Positions 53,407 to 61,085 of a stretch of DNA of 64,000 bases are shown here, piece after piece. Source of the stretch: Streptomyces sp. ASQP_92 (GTDB lineage Bacteria; Actinomycetota; Actinomycetes; Streptomycetales; Streptomycetaceae); the NCBI RefSeq assembly GCF_025399895.1, contig NZ_JAODUA010000007.1:1-64000 (forward strand), written 5' to 3'. The position numbers and the translations under genes are program-made. Each line of letters begins with the position of its first letter. The stretch's first letter is position 1. The notes below the pieces were generated by a model, which saw only the letters and a list, made by a program, of their open reading frames with translations, made no database searches and was not told where the DNA came from.

Positions 53407-53422
53407 ATCTCATATCTGAGAT
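53407..53422. promoter_or_regulatory. Inverted repeat ATCTCA-TATC-TGAGAT upstream of the HTH-MurA gene
   Basis: Perfect 6-base arms end 11 bases before the ATG, so the site overlaps either a leaderless-type -10 (ATAACC) or the mRNA start. The outer ATCTC-N6-GAGATAAC pattern equals that upstream of acnA. Confidence 0.65.
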
Positions 53423-53433
53423 AACCTGCCCCT

Positions 53434-54960
53434 ATGGCAGACGACTACCTCGTACGCATCGGCAAGCTCATCCGTGACGCCCGGCAGCACCGGGGCTGGA
53501 CACAGACGCAGTTGGCCGAGGCTCTGGGCACCAGCCAGAGCGCCGTGAACCGCATCGAGCGCGGGAACCAGAACATCAGCCTTGAGATGATCGCGCGCAT
53601 CGGGGAAGCGCTCGACAGCGAAATCGTCTCGCTCGGCTACGCGGGCCCCATGCATCTGCGGGTCGTCGGCGGCCGCCGGCTCTCGGGCTCGATCGACGTC
53701 AAGACGAGCAAGAACGCCTGTGTCGCGCTGCTCTGCGGCTCGCTGCTCAACAAGGGCCGCACCGTGCTGCGCCGGGTGGCCCGCATCGAAGAGGTCTACC
53801 GGCTCCTGGAGGTCCTCAACTCCATTGGTGTGCGCACCCGTTGGATCAACGAGGGCACCGACCTGGAGATCGTCCCGCCGGCCGAACTCGACCTCGACGC
53901 GATGGACGCGGCCGCCGCCCGCCGCACCCGCTCCATCATCATGTTCCTCGGCCCGCTGCTGCACCGCATGGACCGCTTCCGGCTCCCCTACGCCGGAGGC
54001 TGCGACCTCGGCACCCGCACCATCGAGCCGCACATGATCGCGCTGCGCCGGTTCGGCCTGGACATCACGGCCACCGAGGGGATCTACCACGCCGAGGTGG
54101 CGCGCACCGCGCCCGACCGCCCGATCGTGCTGACCGAGCGCGGCGACACCGTGACCGAGAACGCGCTGCTGGCCGCCGCCCGCAACGACGGCGTCACCGT
54201 CATCCGCAACGCCTCCTCCAACTACATGGTCCAGGACCTGTGCTTCTTCCTGGAGGCGCTGGGCGTCCGGGTCGAGGGCATCGGCACCACCACCCTGACC
54301 GTGCACGGCATCGCCGACATCGACGTCGACGTCGACTACTCCCCCTCCGAGGACCCGGTCGAGGCGATGAGCCTGCTGGCCGCGGCCGTCGTCACCGAGT
54401 CCGAGCTGACGATTCGTCGGGTCCCGGTGGAGTTCCTGGAGATCGAGCTCGCGGTCCTGGAGGAGATGGGCCTGGACCACGACCGCACCGCCGAGTACCC
54501 CGCCGACAACGGGCGCACCCGGCTGATCGACCTCACGGTGCGCCCCTCCAAGCTGGAGGCGCCCATCGACAAGATCCACCCGATGCCGTTCCCCGGCCTG
54601 AACATCGACAACGTGCCGTTCTTCGCGGCGATCGCGGCGGTGGCCCAGGGCAAGACGCTCATCCACGACTGGGTGTACGACAACCGCGCGATCTACCTCA
54701 CCGACCTCAACCGCCTCGGCGGCCGCCTCCAACTCCTCGACCCGCACCGGGTCCTGGTGGAGGGCCCCACCCGCTGGCGCGCCGCCGAAATGATGTGCCC
54801 CCCGGCCCTGCGCCCCGCCGTGGTGGTCCTGCTCGCCATGATGGCGGCGGAGGGCACGTCGGTGCTGCGCAATGTGTATGTCATCAACCGGGGTTACGAG
54901 GATCTCGCCGAGCGGCTCAACTCGGTGGGGGCGCAGATCGAGATCTTCCGGGACATCTAG
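53434..54960 (+). CDS. MurA-like UDP-GlcNAc 1-carboxyvinyltransferase with N-terminal XRE HTH
   Basis: Residues 8-62 form a Cro/CI-type helix-turn-helix (IRDARQHRGWTQTQLAEALG, TSQSAVNRIERGNQNIS). Residues 70-508 form an EPSP-synthase-fold MurA domain with KTSKNACVALLCGSLL (substrate lysine), the loop cysteine in AGGCDLGTR near residue 189, and IHDWVYDNRAIYLTDLNRLG near residue 410. MurA normally has about 420 residues and no HTH. It may be a moonlighting regulator sensing UDP-GlcNAc, or a second MurA. I recall the S. coelicolor counterpart as SCO5998, distinct from canonical murA. No ribosome site is seen, consistent with a leaderless start. Its stop shares CTAG with the convergent OCD gene. 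Confidence 0.9.
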   Translation: MADDYLVRIGKLIRDARQHRGWTQTQLAEALGTSQSAVNRIERGNQNISLEMIARIGEALDSEIVSLGYAGPMHLRVVGGRRLSGSIDVKTSKNACVALLCGSLLNKGRTVLRRVARIEEVYRLLEVLNSIGVRTRWINEGTDLEIVPPAELDLDAMDAAAARRTRSIIMFLGPLLHRMDRFRLPYAGGCDLGTRTIEPHMIALRRFGLDITATEGIYHAEVARTAPDRPIVLTERGDTVTENALLAAARNDGVTVIRNASSNYMVQDLCFFLEALGVRVEGIGTTTLTVHGIADIDVDVDYSPSEDPVEAMSLLAAAVVTESELTIRRVPVEFLEIELAVLEEMGLDHDRTAEYPADNGRTRLIDLTVRPSKLEAPIDKIHPMPFPGLNIDNVPFFAAIAAVAQGKTLIHDWVYDNRAIYLTDLNRLGGRLQLLDPHRVLVEGPTRWRAAEMMCPPALRPAVVVLLAMMAAEGTSVLRNVYVINRGYEDLAERLNSVGAQIEIFRDI

Positions 54961-55940
54961 AACTCGCGCCGCGCCCGGCCCGCCTCCCCCGGCACCGACA
55001 GGTCCGGGAGGGCGTCCCGGGCGCCGGCGAGAGCCCCGTGCGCCGCCCCCGCCACGACCAGGTCCTCCCACCCCATGCCCACGCTCTTGAAGAGCCGCGG
55101 CCGGTCGGTGGGGGGTCGCACTCCTTCGCCCACCAGCGTGGCGAGGGTGCCCGTGATGTCGGTCTCGGTGATCACGCCTTCGGCCAGCGGGATCAGCAGG
55201 TCGCCCGCCTCGCGCAGGGCGGCCGTGCGGGCCTCCACCCAGAGCGAGGAGCGGCGCACCAGTTCCGAGTCCGTTTCGCGGACGGCGCTCCGGTGTGAGC
55301 CGACCGCGACGACCGTGGCATGGGCGGGGATCCGGCGGCCGTCGAAGAGCGGCTCGTGGGCGGTGGTGCAGCAGATGACGAGATCGGCGAACGCCACATC
55401 GGCGGGGCTACCGGTGCGGGCTTCCAGGCCCAGCTCGCGGGCGTACGCCACCAGCCGCTCGGCCCGGGCGGACGTCCGTGACACCACCGTCACCTGGGTC
55501 AACTCCCTTGTGGTCAGGGCGGATTCGAGGTGGGCGTACGCCTGGGGGCCCGCGCCGAACAGGACCAGGCGGGCCGCGTCCGCCTCCGCGAGCGCGTCGA
55601 TCGCCAGGGCCGAGACAGCCGCAGTGCGCAGCGTGGTCAGCGCGGCCCCGTCGAGCACGGCGAGCGGGAGCAGCGTCGGCCCGTCCAGGAGTAGATAGCT
55701 GCCGGTGATGCGGGGCAGCCCGCGGGCCGGGTTGGCGGGCACGACGCCGGCCACCTTCACTCCCGCGTACGTCGCGGAGGCGGCCGGCATGACCAGCAAC
55801 TCGCCTGCTGGAACGGGGGTGTTGGAGCGCTCGGGGCATCCTTCCGGGTCGAGGCCCGCCCGCAGGGCCCCGGCCAGCGCCTCGGCCGCCGCCGCAGGAG
55901 TCAGCAGCGCCGCGAGGTCGTCGGCGCCCAGGTGGATCAC
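54957..55940 (-). CDS. Ornithine cyclodeaminase/mu-crystallin family protein
   Basis: The 327-residue OCD-family enzyme has the dinucleotide loop LVLFGAGPQAYAHLES near residue 125, KVAGVVPANPARGLP near residue 62 and DLVICCTTAHEPLFDG near residue 190. In hydroxyproline and proline catabolic clusters, members act as Delta1-pyrroline-2-carboxylate reductases; that role fits the two genes upstream. The GTG start overlaps the epimerase stop (GTGA). The stop TAG shares bases with the opposite-strand TAG of the MurA-like gene. Confidence 0.85.
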   Translation of the reverse strand: MIHLGADDLAALLTPAAAAEALAGALRAGLDPEGCPERSNTPVPAGELLVMPAASATYAGVKVAGVVPANPARGLPRITGSYLLLDGPTLLPLAVLDGAALTTLRTAAVSALAIDALAEADAARLVLFGAGPQAYAHLESALTTRELTQVTVVSRTSARAERLVAYARELGLEARTGSPADVAFADLVICCTTAHEPLFDGRRIPAHATVVAVGSHRSAVRETDSELVRRSSLWVEARTAALREAGDLLIPLAEGVITETDITGTLATLVGEGVRPPTDRPRLFKSVGMGWEDLVVAGAAHGALAGARDALPDLSVPGEAGRARREF

Positions 55941-56938
55941 AGCAGGAAGCCTTCGGGGAAGGGGTCCGTGGGGTCCAGGAAGTACTGGGCGGTCCCCGTG
56001 ATCCAGGCCCGCCCGGTGACCGTGGGCACGACCGCGGGGAGCGGGCCGACCGTGGTCTCCTCGACGAGCCGGCCGGTGAACTCCGTGCCGATGAACGACT
56101 CGTTGACGAAGTCGCGGTGGAGGGGGAGTTCGCCGCGGGCGTGCAGCTGGGCCATGCGCGCGGAGGTGCCGGTGCCGCACGGGGAGCGGTCGAACCAGCC
56201 CGGGTGGATCGCCATGGCGTGGCGCGAGCGGGTGGCGTCGGAGCCCGGGGCCGCGAGGTAGACGTGCTTGACCCCCGCGATCTGCGGGTTCTCGGGGTGC
56301 ACCGGCGGTTCGGCGGCGTTGATGGCGTTCATGATGGCGAGCCCCGCGCCGAGCAGCTCCTCCTTGTGGTCGCGCGCGAACGGCAGGCCCAGCGCGTCGA
56401 GTTCGACGAAGGCGTAGAAGTTGCCCCCGTAGGCCAGGTCGTAGGTGACCGTGCCGAGGCCGGGCACGGTCACCTTGCGGTCCAGGGCGAGGCAGAAGGA
56501 GGGGACGTTGGTCAGGGTGACCGAGCGGGCCTCGCCGTCCTCGACCCGTACGTCCACGCTCACCAGGCCGGCCGGGGTGTCGAGGCGGACGGTGGTGACG
56601 GGCTCGGTGACCGCCACCATGCCGGTCTCCACCAGCACCGTGGCCACCCCGATCGTGCCGTGGCCGCACATCGGGAGCAGTCCGGAGACCTCGATGTAGA
56701 GGACCCCGTAGTCGGCGTCGGGCCGGGTCGGCGGCTGGAGGATCGCCCCGCTCATCGCGGCGTGGCCGCGCGGCTCGTACATCAGGAGCGTACGGATGTG
56801 GTCGAGGTGCTCCAGGAAGTACAGCCGGCGCTCGGCCATGGTGGCGCCGGGGATGACGCCGAGTCCGCCGGTGATGACGCGGGTCGGCATGCCCTCGGTG
56901 TGCGAGTCGACCGCGTGGTAGACGTGTCGGGTCCGCAT
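55937..56938 (-). CDS. Proline racemase family, 4-hydroxyproline 2-epimerase type
   Basis: The 333-residue enzyme has both catalytic cysteines of the two-cysteine group: PMCGHGTIG near residue 90 and RSPCGTGTSARMA near residue 251, with HTEGMPTRV at the N-terminus. This pattern suits proline racemase or 4-hydroxyproline 2-epimerase rather than the dehydratase (Thr) group. The following DHDPS-like and OCD genes favour hydroxyproline: trans-4-hydroxy-L-proline to cis-4-hydroxy-D-proline. Start ATG at 56938; 20 bases after the DHDPS-like gene. Confidence 0.88.
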   Translation of the reverse strand: MRTRHVYHAVDSHTEGMPTRVITGGLGVIPGATMAERRLYFLEHLDHIRTLLMYEPRGHAAMSGAILQPPTRPDADYGVLYIEVSGLLPMCGHGTIGVATVLVETGMVAVTEPVTTVRLDTPAGLVSVDVRVEDGEARSVTLTNVPSFCLALDRKVTVPGLGTVTYDLAYGGNFYAFVELDALGLPFARDHKEELLGAGLAIMNAINAAEPPVHPENPQIAGVKHVYLAAPGSDATRSRHAMAIHPGWFDRSPCGTGTSARMAQLHARGELPLHRDFVNESFIGTEFTGRLVEETTVGPLPAVVPTVTGRAWITGTAQYFLDPTDPFPEGFLL

Positions 56939-56958
56939 GAATTCGCCTTCCTCCAGGG

Positions 56959-57867
56959 CTACTTGTGGCCTTCGGCGAGCGCCTTCTCGGTGGCGGCGCG
57001 CACCACGGCGTCCCGTTCCGGCGTCAGCGGATGGCGGGGCGGCCGCACGGGACCGCCGGGCCGGCCCGCCAGGTCCATGGAGAGCTTGATGGCCTGGATG
57101 AACTCGGTCTTGGAGTCCCAGCGCAGGAGCGGGTGCAGAGCGCGGTACAGGGGGCGGGCGGTGGCCAGGTCGCCCGCGACGGCGGCGTGGTAGAGCTCGG
57201 CGCAGGAGGCGGGCAGCGCGTTGGGGTAGCCGGCGATCCAGCCGACCGCCCCGGCCAGCGCCAGCTCCAGCAGCACGTCGTCCGCGCCCGCCAACAAGTC
57301 GAGTTCCGGGGCGAGTTCGGCGATCTCGTAGGCCCGGCGGACGTCACCGCTGAACTCCTTGACGGCGACGATGCTGCCGTCCGCGTACAGCCGGGCGAGC
57401 AGGTCGGGGGTGAGGTCGACCTTGGTGTCGTACGGGTTGTTGTAGGCGACGACGGGCAGGCCCGCCTTGGCGACCTCCGCGTAGTGGGCCCGCACCGAGC
57501 GCTCGTCGGCGCGGTAGGCGTTCGGGGGCAGCAGCAGCACGGAGCCCGCGCCCGCGTCGGCGGCCTGCTCGGCCCAGCGGCGGGATTCGGTGCTGCCGTA
57601 GGCGGCGACGCCGACCATCACGCGCTCGCCGTCGCCCGCCGCCTCGACGGCGGTGTGCACGACGCGGGCGCGCTCCTCGTCGGACAGGGTCTGGTACTCG
57701 CCGAGCGAGCCGTTGGGCACGACACCGTCACAGCCGCTGTCGATGAGCCGGCGCACGTGCTGGGCGTAGGAGGTGAAGTCGACGGAAAGGTCCTCGCGCA
57801 GGGGTAGCGCGGTCGCGACGAGGATTCCGTGCCAGGGCCGGATGCGCCGGGGTGTTGCAGAGGTCAT
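56959..57867 (-). CDS. DHDPS-family protein, likely Delta1-pyrroline-4-hydroxy-2-carboxylate deaminase
   Basis: The 302-residue barrel protein has the Schiff-base lysine in IVAVKEFSGD near residue 170, the catalytic tyrosine in VVAYNNPYDT near residue 142, and GVVPNGSLGEYQTLS near residue 50. Dihydrodipicolinate-synthase relatives next to hydroxyproline epimerases deaminate the cyclic imine to alpha-ketoglutarate semialdehyde; that is the inferred role. ATG at 57867 with AGGGAG is preferred over 57897. First gene of a three-gene operon. Confidence 0.85.
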   Translation of the reverse strand: MTSATPRRIRPWHGILVATALPLREDLSVDFTSYAQHVRRLIDSGCDGVVPNGSLGEYQTLSDEERARVVHTAVEAAGDGERVMVGVAAYGSTESRRWAEQAADAGAGSVLLLPPNAYRADERSVRAHYAEVAKAGLPVVAYNNPYDTKVDLTPDLLARLYADGSIVAVKEFSGDVRRAYEIAELAPELDLLAGADDVLLELALAGAVGWIAGYPNALPASCAELYHAAVAGDLATARPLYRALHPLLRWDSKTEFIQAIKLSMDLAGRPGGPVRPPRHPLTPERDAVVRAATEKALAEGHK

Positions 57868-58043
57868 GGTCGAACTCCCTAGTGTGGTGTGTGACATTTT
57901 ACTGAGCCATGGGCGCCGCCCACAAGAGCCCCGACGCCGATCACCTCAAACCGCTTGCGCGGGGCGCCACTTGTTCACCCATCCCGGCCGCCCGAGCTGT
58001 GACATAGTAATGTGAAATTGCACTGGCATGGACAGGAGTCCCG
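57868..58043. promoter_or_regulatory. Divergent promoter region of the hydroxyproline-type operon and M24 peptidase
   Basis: TGTGACAT occurs at 57890-57897 and again at 57998-58005, the latter within ACAT-AGTA-ATGT (58002-58013). Paired half-sites near both promoters suggest one regulator for both directions. No regulator gene is adjacent. Confidence 0.4.
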
Positions 58044-59411
58044 ATGGCCGAGCACCCCGCACGCCCCAACACCGGCAGCCACGACCTTCCCGTCGGGCCC
58101 GAACTCGCCGCCTTCATGAGCGATGGCTGGGACCCCACCCCGCTGCCCGGGGACACCCGGGTGCCCGGCTTCGAGGTCACTCCGCACCGGCGGGCACGGC
58201 TGTCCGCCCGTTTTCCGGGCGAGCGACTGATCGTGCCCGCGGGCGAGTTGCGGGTCCGCTCCAACGACTGCGACCACCGCTTCCGGCCGCACAGCGCCTA
58301 CGCCTGGCTGACCGGCCTCACCGGCGAGGACCAGCCCGGCCATGTGCTGGTCCTGGAACCGTCCGGCTCGGGCCACGAGGCGGTGCTGTATGTGCGGCCC
58401 CGCTCGCCACGGGCCGGCGGCGACGACGAGTTCTACCGCGACCGCCGGTACGGCGAGTTCTGGGTGGGCCGGCGCCCCGACCTCGCCGAGACCGAGCGCC
58501 TGACGGGCCTGCGCTGCGCCCATGTGGACGGCCTGAAGGCGCTGCCGCCCGGCCGCAACGCCGCCGACGACCCCGAACTCGCCGCCGCGCTCAGCGAGTT
58601 GAGGCTGGTCAAGGACGCATGGGAGGTGGCCCAGCTCCAGTTGGCGATCGACCACACCACCGCCGGTTTCGAGGACGTCGTCCGCGCTCTGCCACGCGCA
58701 CTGGCCCACGCGCGGGGCGAGCGCCTGCTCGAAGGCGTCTTCGGGGCGCGGGCGCGGGCCGAGGGCAACGGCACCGGGTACGAGACGATCGCCGCGTCGG
58801 GGGCCCACGCCTGCGTGCTGCACTGGATCCGCAACGACGGCCGGCTCGACCCCGAGAACCTGCTGCTCCTGGACGCGGGTGTCGAGACGGACACCCTGTA
58901 CACGGCGGACATCACCCGCACGCTCCCGCTGACCGGCCGCTTCTCCCCCGTCCAGCGCCAGGTGTACGAACTGGTCCTCGCCGCCCAGGACGCGGGCATC
59001 GCGGCGCTGCGGCCGGGGGCCGCCTTCCGCGACTTCCACCGGGCCGCGATGGCGGTGATCGCGGAGGGGCTCGCCGAGTGGGGCGTCCTCAAGAGCGCGT
59101 CGGGCGAGCTGCACCGGCGCTACACCCTGTGCGGCAGCGGGCACATGCTCGGCCTCGACGTGCACGACTGCGCGAAGGCCCGGGCCGAGACCTATCTGGA
59201 CGGCGTCCTGGAAGCGGGCCAGGTCCTGACGGTCGAGCCGGGCCTCTACCTCCAGCCGGACGACGAGACCCTGCCGCCCGAGCTGCGCGGCATAGGCGTC
59301 CGCATCGAGGACGACCTGGTGATCACGGAGACCGGCGCGCGGCTGATGTCGGGCGCGCTGCCGAGGTCGGTGGCCGGGGTGGAGGAGTGGATGGGCGAGC
59401 TGCTGGCCTGA
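58044..59411 (+). CDS. Xaa-Pro aminopeptidase (M24, aminopeptidase P family)
   Basis: The 455-residue metallopeptidase removes N-terminal residues preceding proline. An aminopeptidase-P N-terminal domain (residues 30-180) precedes the pita-bread domain. Metal ligands are visible: LLLLDAGVETDTLYTADITR near residue 280 (two Asp), GSGHMLGLDVHD near residue 365 (His), TVEPGLYLQ and GVRIEDDLVI (two Glu). CAGGAG precedes the ATG. Divergent from the hydroxyproline-type operon, so it may supply proline or hydroxyproline from peptides. No signal peptide, so cytosolic. Confidence 0.92.
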   Translation: MAEHPARPNTGSHDLPVGPELAAFMSDGWDPTPLPGDTRVPGFEVTPHRRARLSARFPGERLIVPAGELRVRSNDCDHRFRPHSAYAWLTGLTGEDQPGHVLVLEPSGSGHEAVLYVRPRSPRAGGDDEFYRDRRYGEFWVGRRPDLAETERLTGLRCAHVDGLKALPPGRNAADDPELAAALSELRLVKDAWEVAQLQLAIDHTTAGFEDVVRALPRALAHARGERLLEGVFGARARAEGNGTGYETIAASGAHACVLHWIRNDGRLDPENLLLLDAGVETDTLYTADITRTLPLTGRFSPVQRQVYELVLAAQDAGIAALRPGAAFRDFHRAAMAVIAEGLAEWGVLKSASGELHRRYTLCGSGHMLGLDVHDCAKARAETYLDGVLEAGQVLTVEPGLYLQPDDETLPPELRGIGVRIEDDLVITETGARLMSGALPRSVAGVEEWMGELLA

Positions 59412-59469
59412 CGTCGGCCCGTTTGCGCGGGGCGGCCAGTTGTTGCCCGGGGGCGGTCGGCAACGGTGG

Positions 59470-59868
59470 TCAGTCCAGGACCGCGAACCCGTCCAGTTCG
59501 ACCAGGGCCTGGCTGTCCCACAGCCGCACCGCTCCGATCACCGCCATCGCCGGATAGTCGCGTCCGGCCAACTCCCGCCAGATCGCGCCCAGTTCGCGGG
59601 CCTTGTCCCGGTAGTCCCCGACGTCGGTCGCGTACACCGTGACCCGGGCCAGATCGCGCGGGGAACCCCCCGCCGCGTCCAGCGCCGCGAGGAGATTGGT
59701 CAGCGCGGTACGGAACTGCTCGGGCAGGGTGGCGCCCACCACCGTGCCGTCACCGTCGAGCGCGGTCTGCCCGGCGAGGAACACCAGGCGCGACCCGGTG
59801 GCGACGACGGCGTGGCTGAAGCCGCTCGCCGGGGACAGCCCGGCGGGGTTCACTCGATCCAGGCTCAC
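59470..59868 (-). CDS. RidA/YjgF family protein
   Basis: The 132-residue trimer-forming protein hydrolyses reactive enamines and imines. LVFLAGQTALDGDGTVVG near residue 28 and LVELDGFAVL at the C-terminus (conserved acidic residue) are present; the canonical RVEI arginine appears as DLARVTVYATD near residue 94. The GTG start overlaps the acyl-CoA dehydrogenase stop (GTGA), so they are coupled. With the aryl-CoA ligase, it resembles the aminoacyl-CoA deaminating partner of the 2-aminobenzoyl-CoA pathway. Confidence 0.86.
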   Translation of the reverse strand: MSLDRVNPAGLSPASGFSHAVVATGSRLVFLAGQTALDGDGTVVGATLPEQFRTALTNLLAALDAAGGSPRDLARVTVYATDVGDYRDKARELGAIWRELAGRDYPAMAVIGAVRLWDSQALVELDGFAVLD

Positions 59869-60974
59869 CGGTAGAGCTCCTTCGCGATGATCGTGCGCTG
59901 CACTTCGCTCGCCCCTTCATAGATGCGGGGCGCGCGAACGTCACGGTAGAGGTGTTCCAGGAGATGCCCGCGTTGCAGCGCGCGGGCGCCGTGCAGCTGG
60001 ACGGCCGTGTCGACGACGTACTGCGCGGTCTCCGTGGCGAATAGCTTCGCCATGGCCGAGCCGCGCGCGATGCCCGGATCGCCCCGGTCGTGGGCCGCGG
60101 CCGCCGCGTACACCAACAGGCGCGCGGCCTCGGTGCGGGTGGCCATGTCGGCGACCTGGTGGGCGACGGCCTGGAGGTCCTTGAGGGGGCCGCCGAACGC
60201 GGTGCGGGTCGCCGTGTGGGCGAGGGTGGCGTCGAGGGCCGCCTGTGCCATGCCCACGGCGAACGCGCCGACGCTGGGCCGGAACAGGTTGAGCGTGTTC
60301 ATCGCCACGCGAAAGCCCCGGTCGCGTTCGCCCAGGATGTCGTCCGCGCCGACGGGCACGCCGTCGAAGTCGAGGCTGCCGATGGCGTGCGGGGAGAGCA
60401 TGTCGAGCGCGGCGCCGGTGAGCCCTGGCCGGTCGGCGGGGACCAGGAAGGCGGTCACTCCGCGCGCGCCGGCGTCCGCCGTGGTGCGGGCGAAGACGGT
60501 GTAGAAGTCGGCCTCGGGGGCGTTGGAGATCCAGCACTTCCGGCCGGTCAGGCGCCAACCCCCTTGGTCCGCAACGGCGTTGAGGCTCAGGGCCGCCGCG
60601 TCCGATCCCGCGTCCGGTTCGCTCAGTGCGAAGGCGGCGATGGCGCGGCCCGCCGTCACCTCGGGCAGCCAGCGCTCGCGCTGGGCCGGGCTCCCGTACG
60701 CGGCGACCGGGTGGGCGCCCAGGCCCTGGAGGGCGAGCGCGGTCTCCGCCTCGGTGCACGCGTATGCCAGCGATTCCCGCATCAGGCACAGATCGAGCGC
60801 CCCGGAGTCGAAGAGGCGGGCGAGCAGCCCGTGGGCCCCGAGCGCCTCGACGAGTGGCCGGTTGACCCTTGCGGGCTCACCCTTCTCCGCAAGGGGACGC
60901 AGCCGCTGACCGGCGAGCGTCCTCAGCTCGGCGCACCACTCCCGTTGGTCCGGCTCCAGCGCGAATCCGGGCAT
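59865..60974 (-). CDS. Acyl-CoA dehydrogenase
   Basis: The 369-residue flavoenzyme shows FALSEPDAGSDAAAL near residue 119 and WISNAPEADFYTVFAR (FAD/substrate signatures) and the C-terminal VQLHGARALQRGHLLEHLYRD with EGASEVQ, near residue 350. The catalytic base is likely the glutamate in YEGASE. ATG at 60974 has AAGGG six bases upstream; a GTG at 60980 abuts it. It oxidises a CoA thioester of unknown acid; context suggests an aromatic degradation intermediate. Confidence 0.9.
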   Translation of the reverse strand: MPGFALEPDQREWCAELRTLAGQRLRPLAEKGEPARVNRPLVEALGAHGLLARLFDSGALDLCLMRESLAYACTEAETALALQGLGAHPVAAYGSPAQRERWLPEVTAGRAIAAFALSEPDAGSDAAALSLNAVADQGGWRLTGRKCWISNAPEADFYTVFARTTADAGARGVTAFLVPADRPGLTGAALDMLSPHAIGSLDFDGVPVGADDILGERDRGFRVAMNTLNLFRPSVGAFAVGMAQAALDATLAHTATRTAFGGPLKDLQAVAHQVADMATRTEAARLLVYAAAAAHDRGDPGIARGSAMAKLFATETAQYVVDTAVQLHGARALQRGHLLEHLYRDVRAPRIYEGASEVQRTIIAKELYR

Positions 60975-61030
60975 GGCCACCCCTTCCCACTCGGCTCGGG
61001 CGACGGCAGCGACCGCCCTATCGCGAACTG

Positions 61031-61058
61031 TTGACTGTCGTCACCCAAACGATACGCT
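61031..61058 (+). promoter_or_regulatory. Candidate promoter of the aryl-CoA ligase gene
   Basis: TTGACT (61031-61036) and TACGCT (61053-61058) are separated by 16 bases, 27 bases before the ATG. The divergent acyl-CoA dehydrogenase starts at 60974. Confidence 0.5.
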
Positions 61059-61085
61059 CCAGAGGCGACAAGGGGGCGATCCCGT

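Noticed and set aside
53178..53477. Short plus-strand frame between acnA and the HTH-MurA gene
   Set aside because: It overlaps the HTH-MurA start and operator in another frame and has no conserved features.
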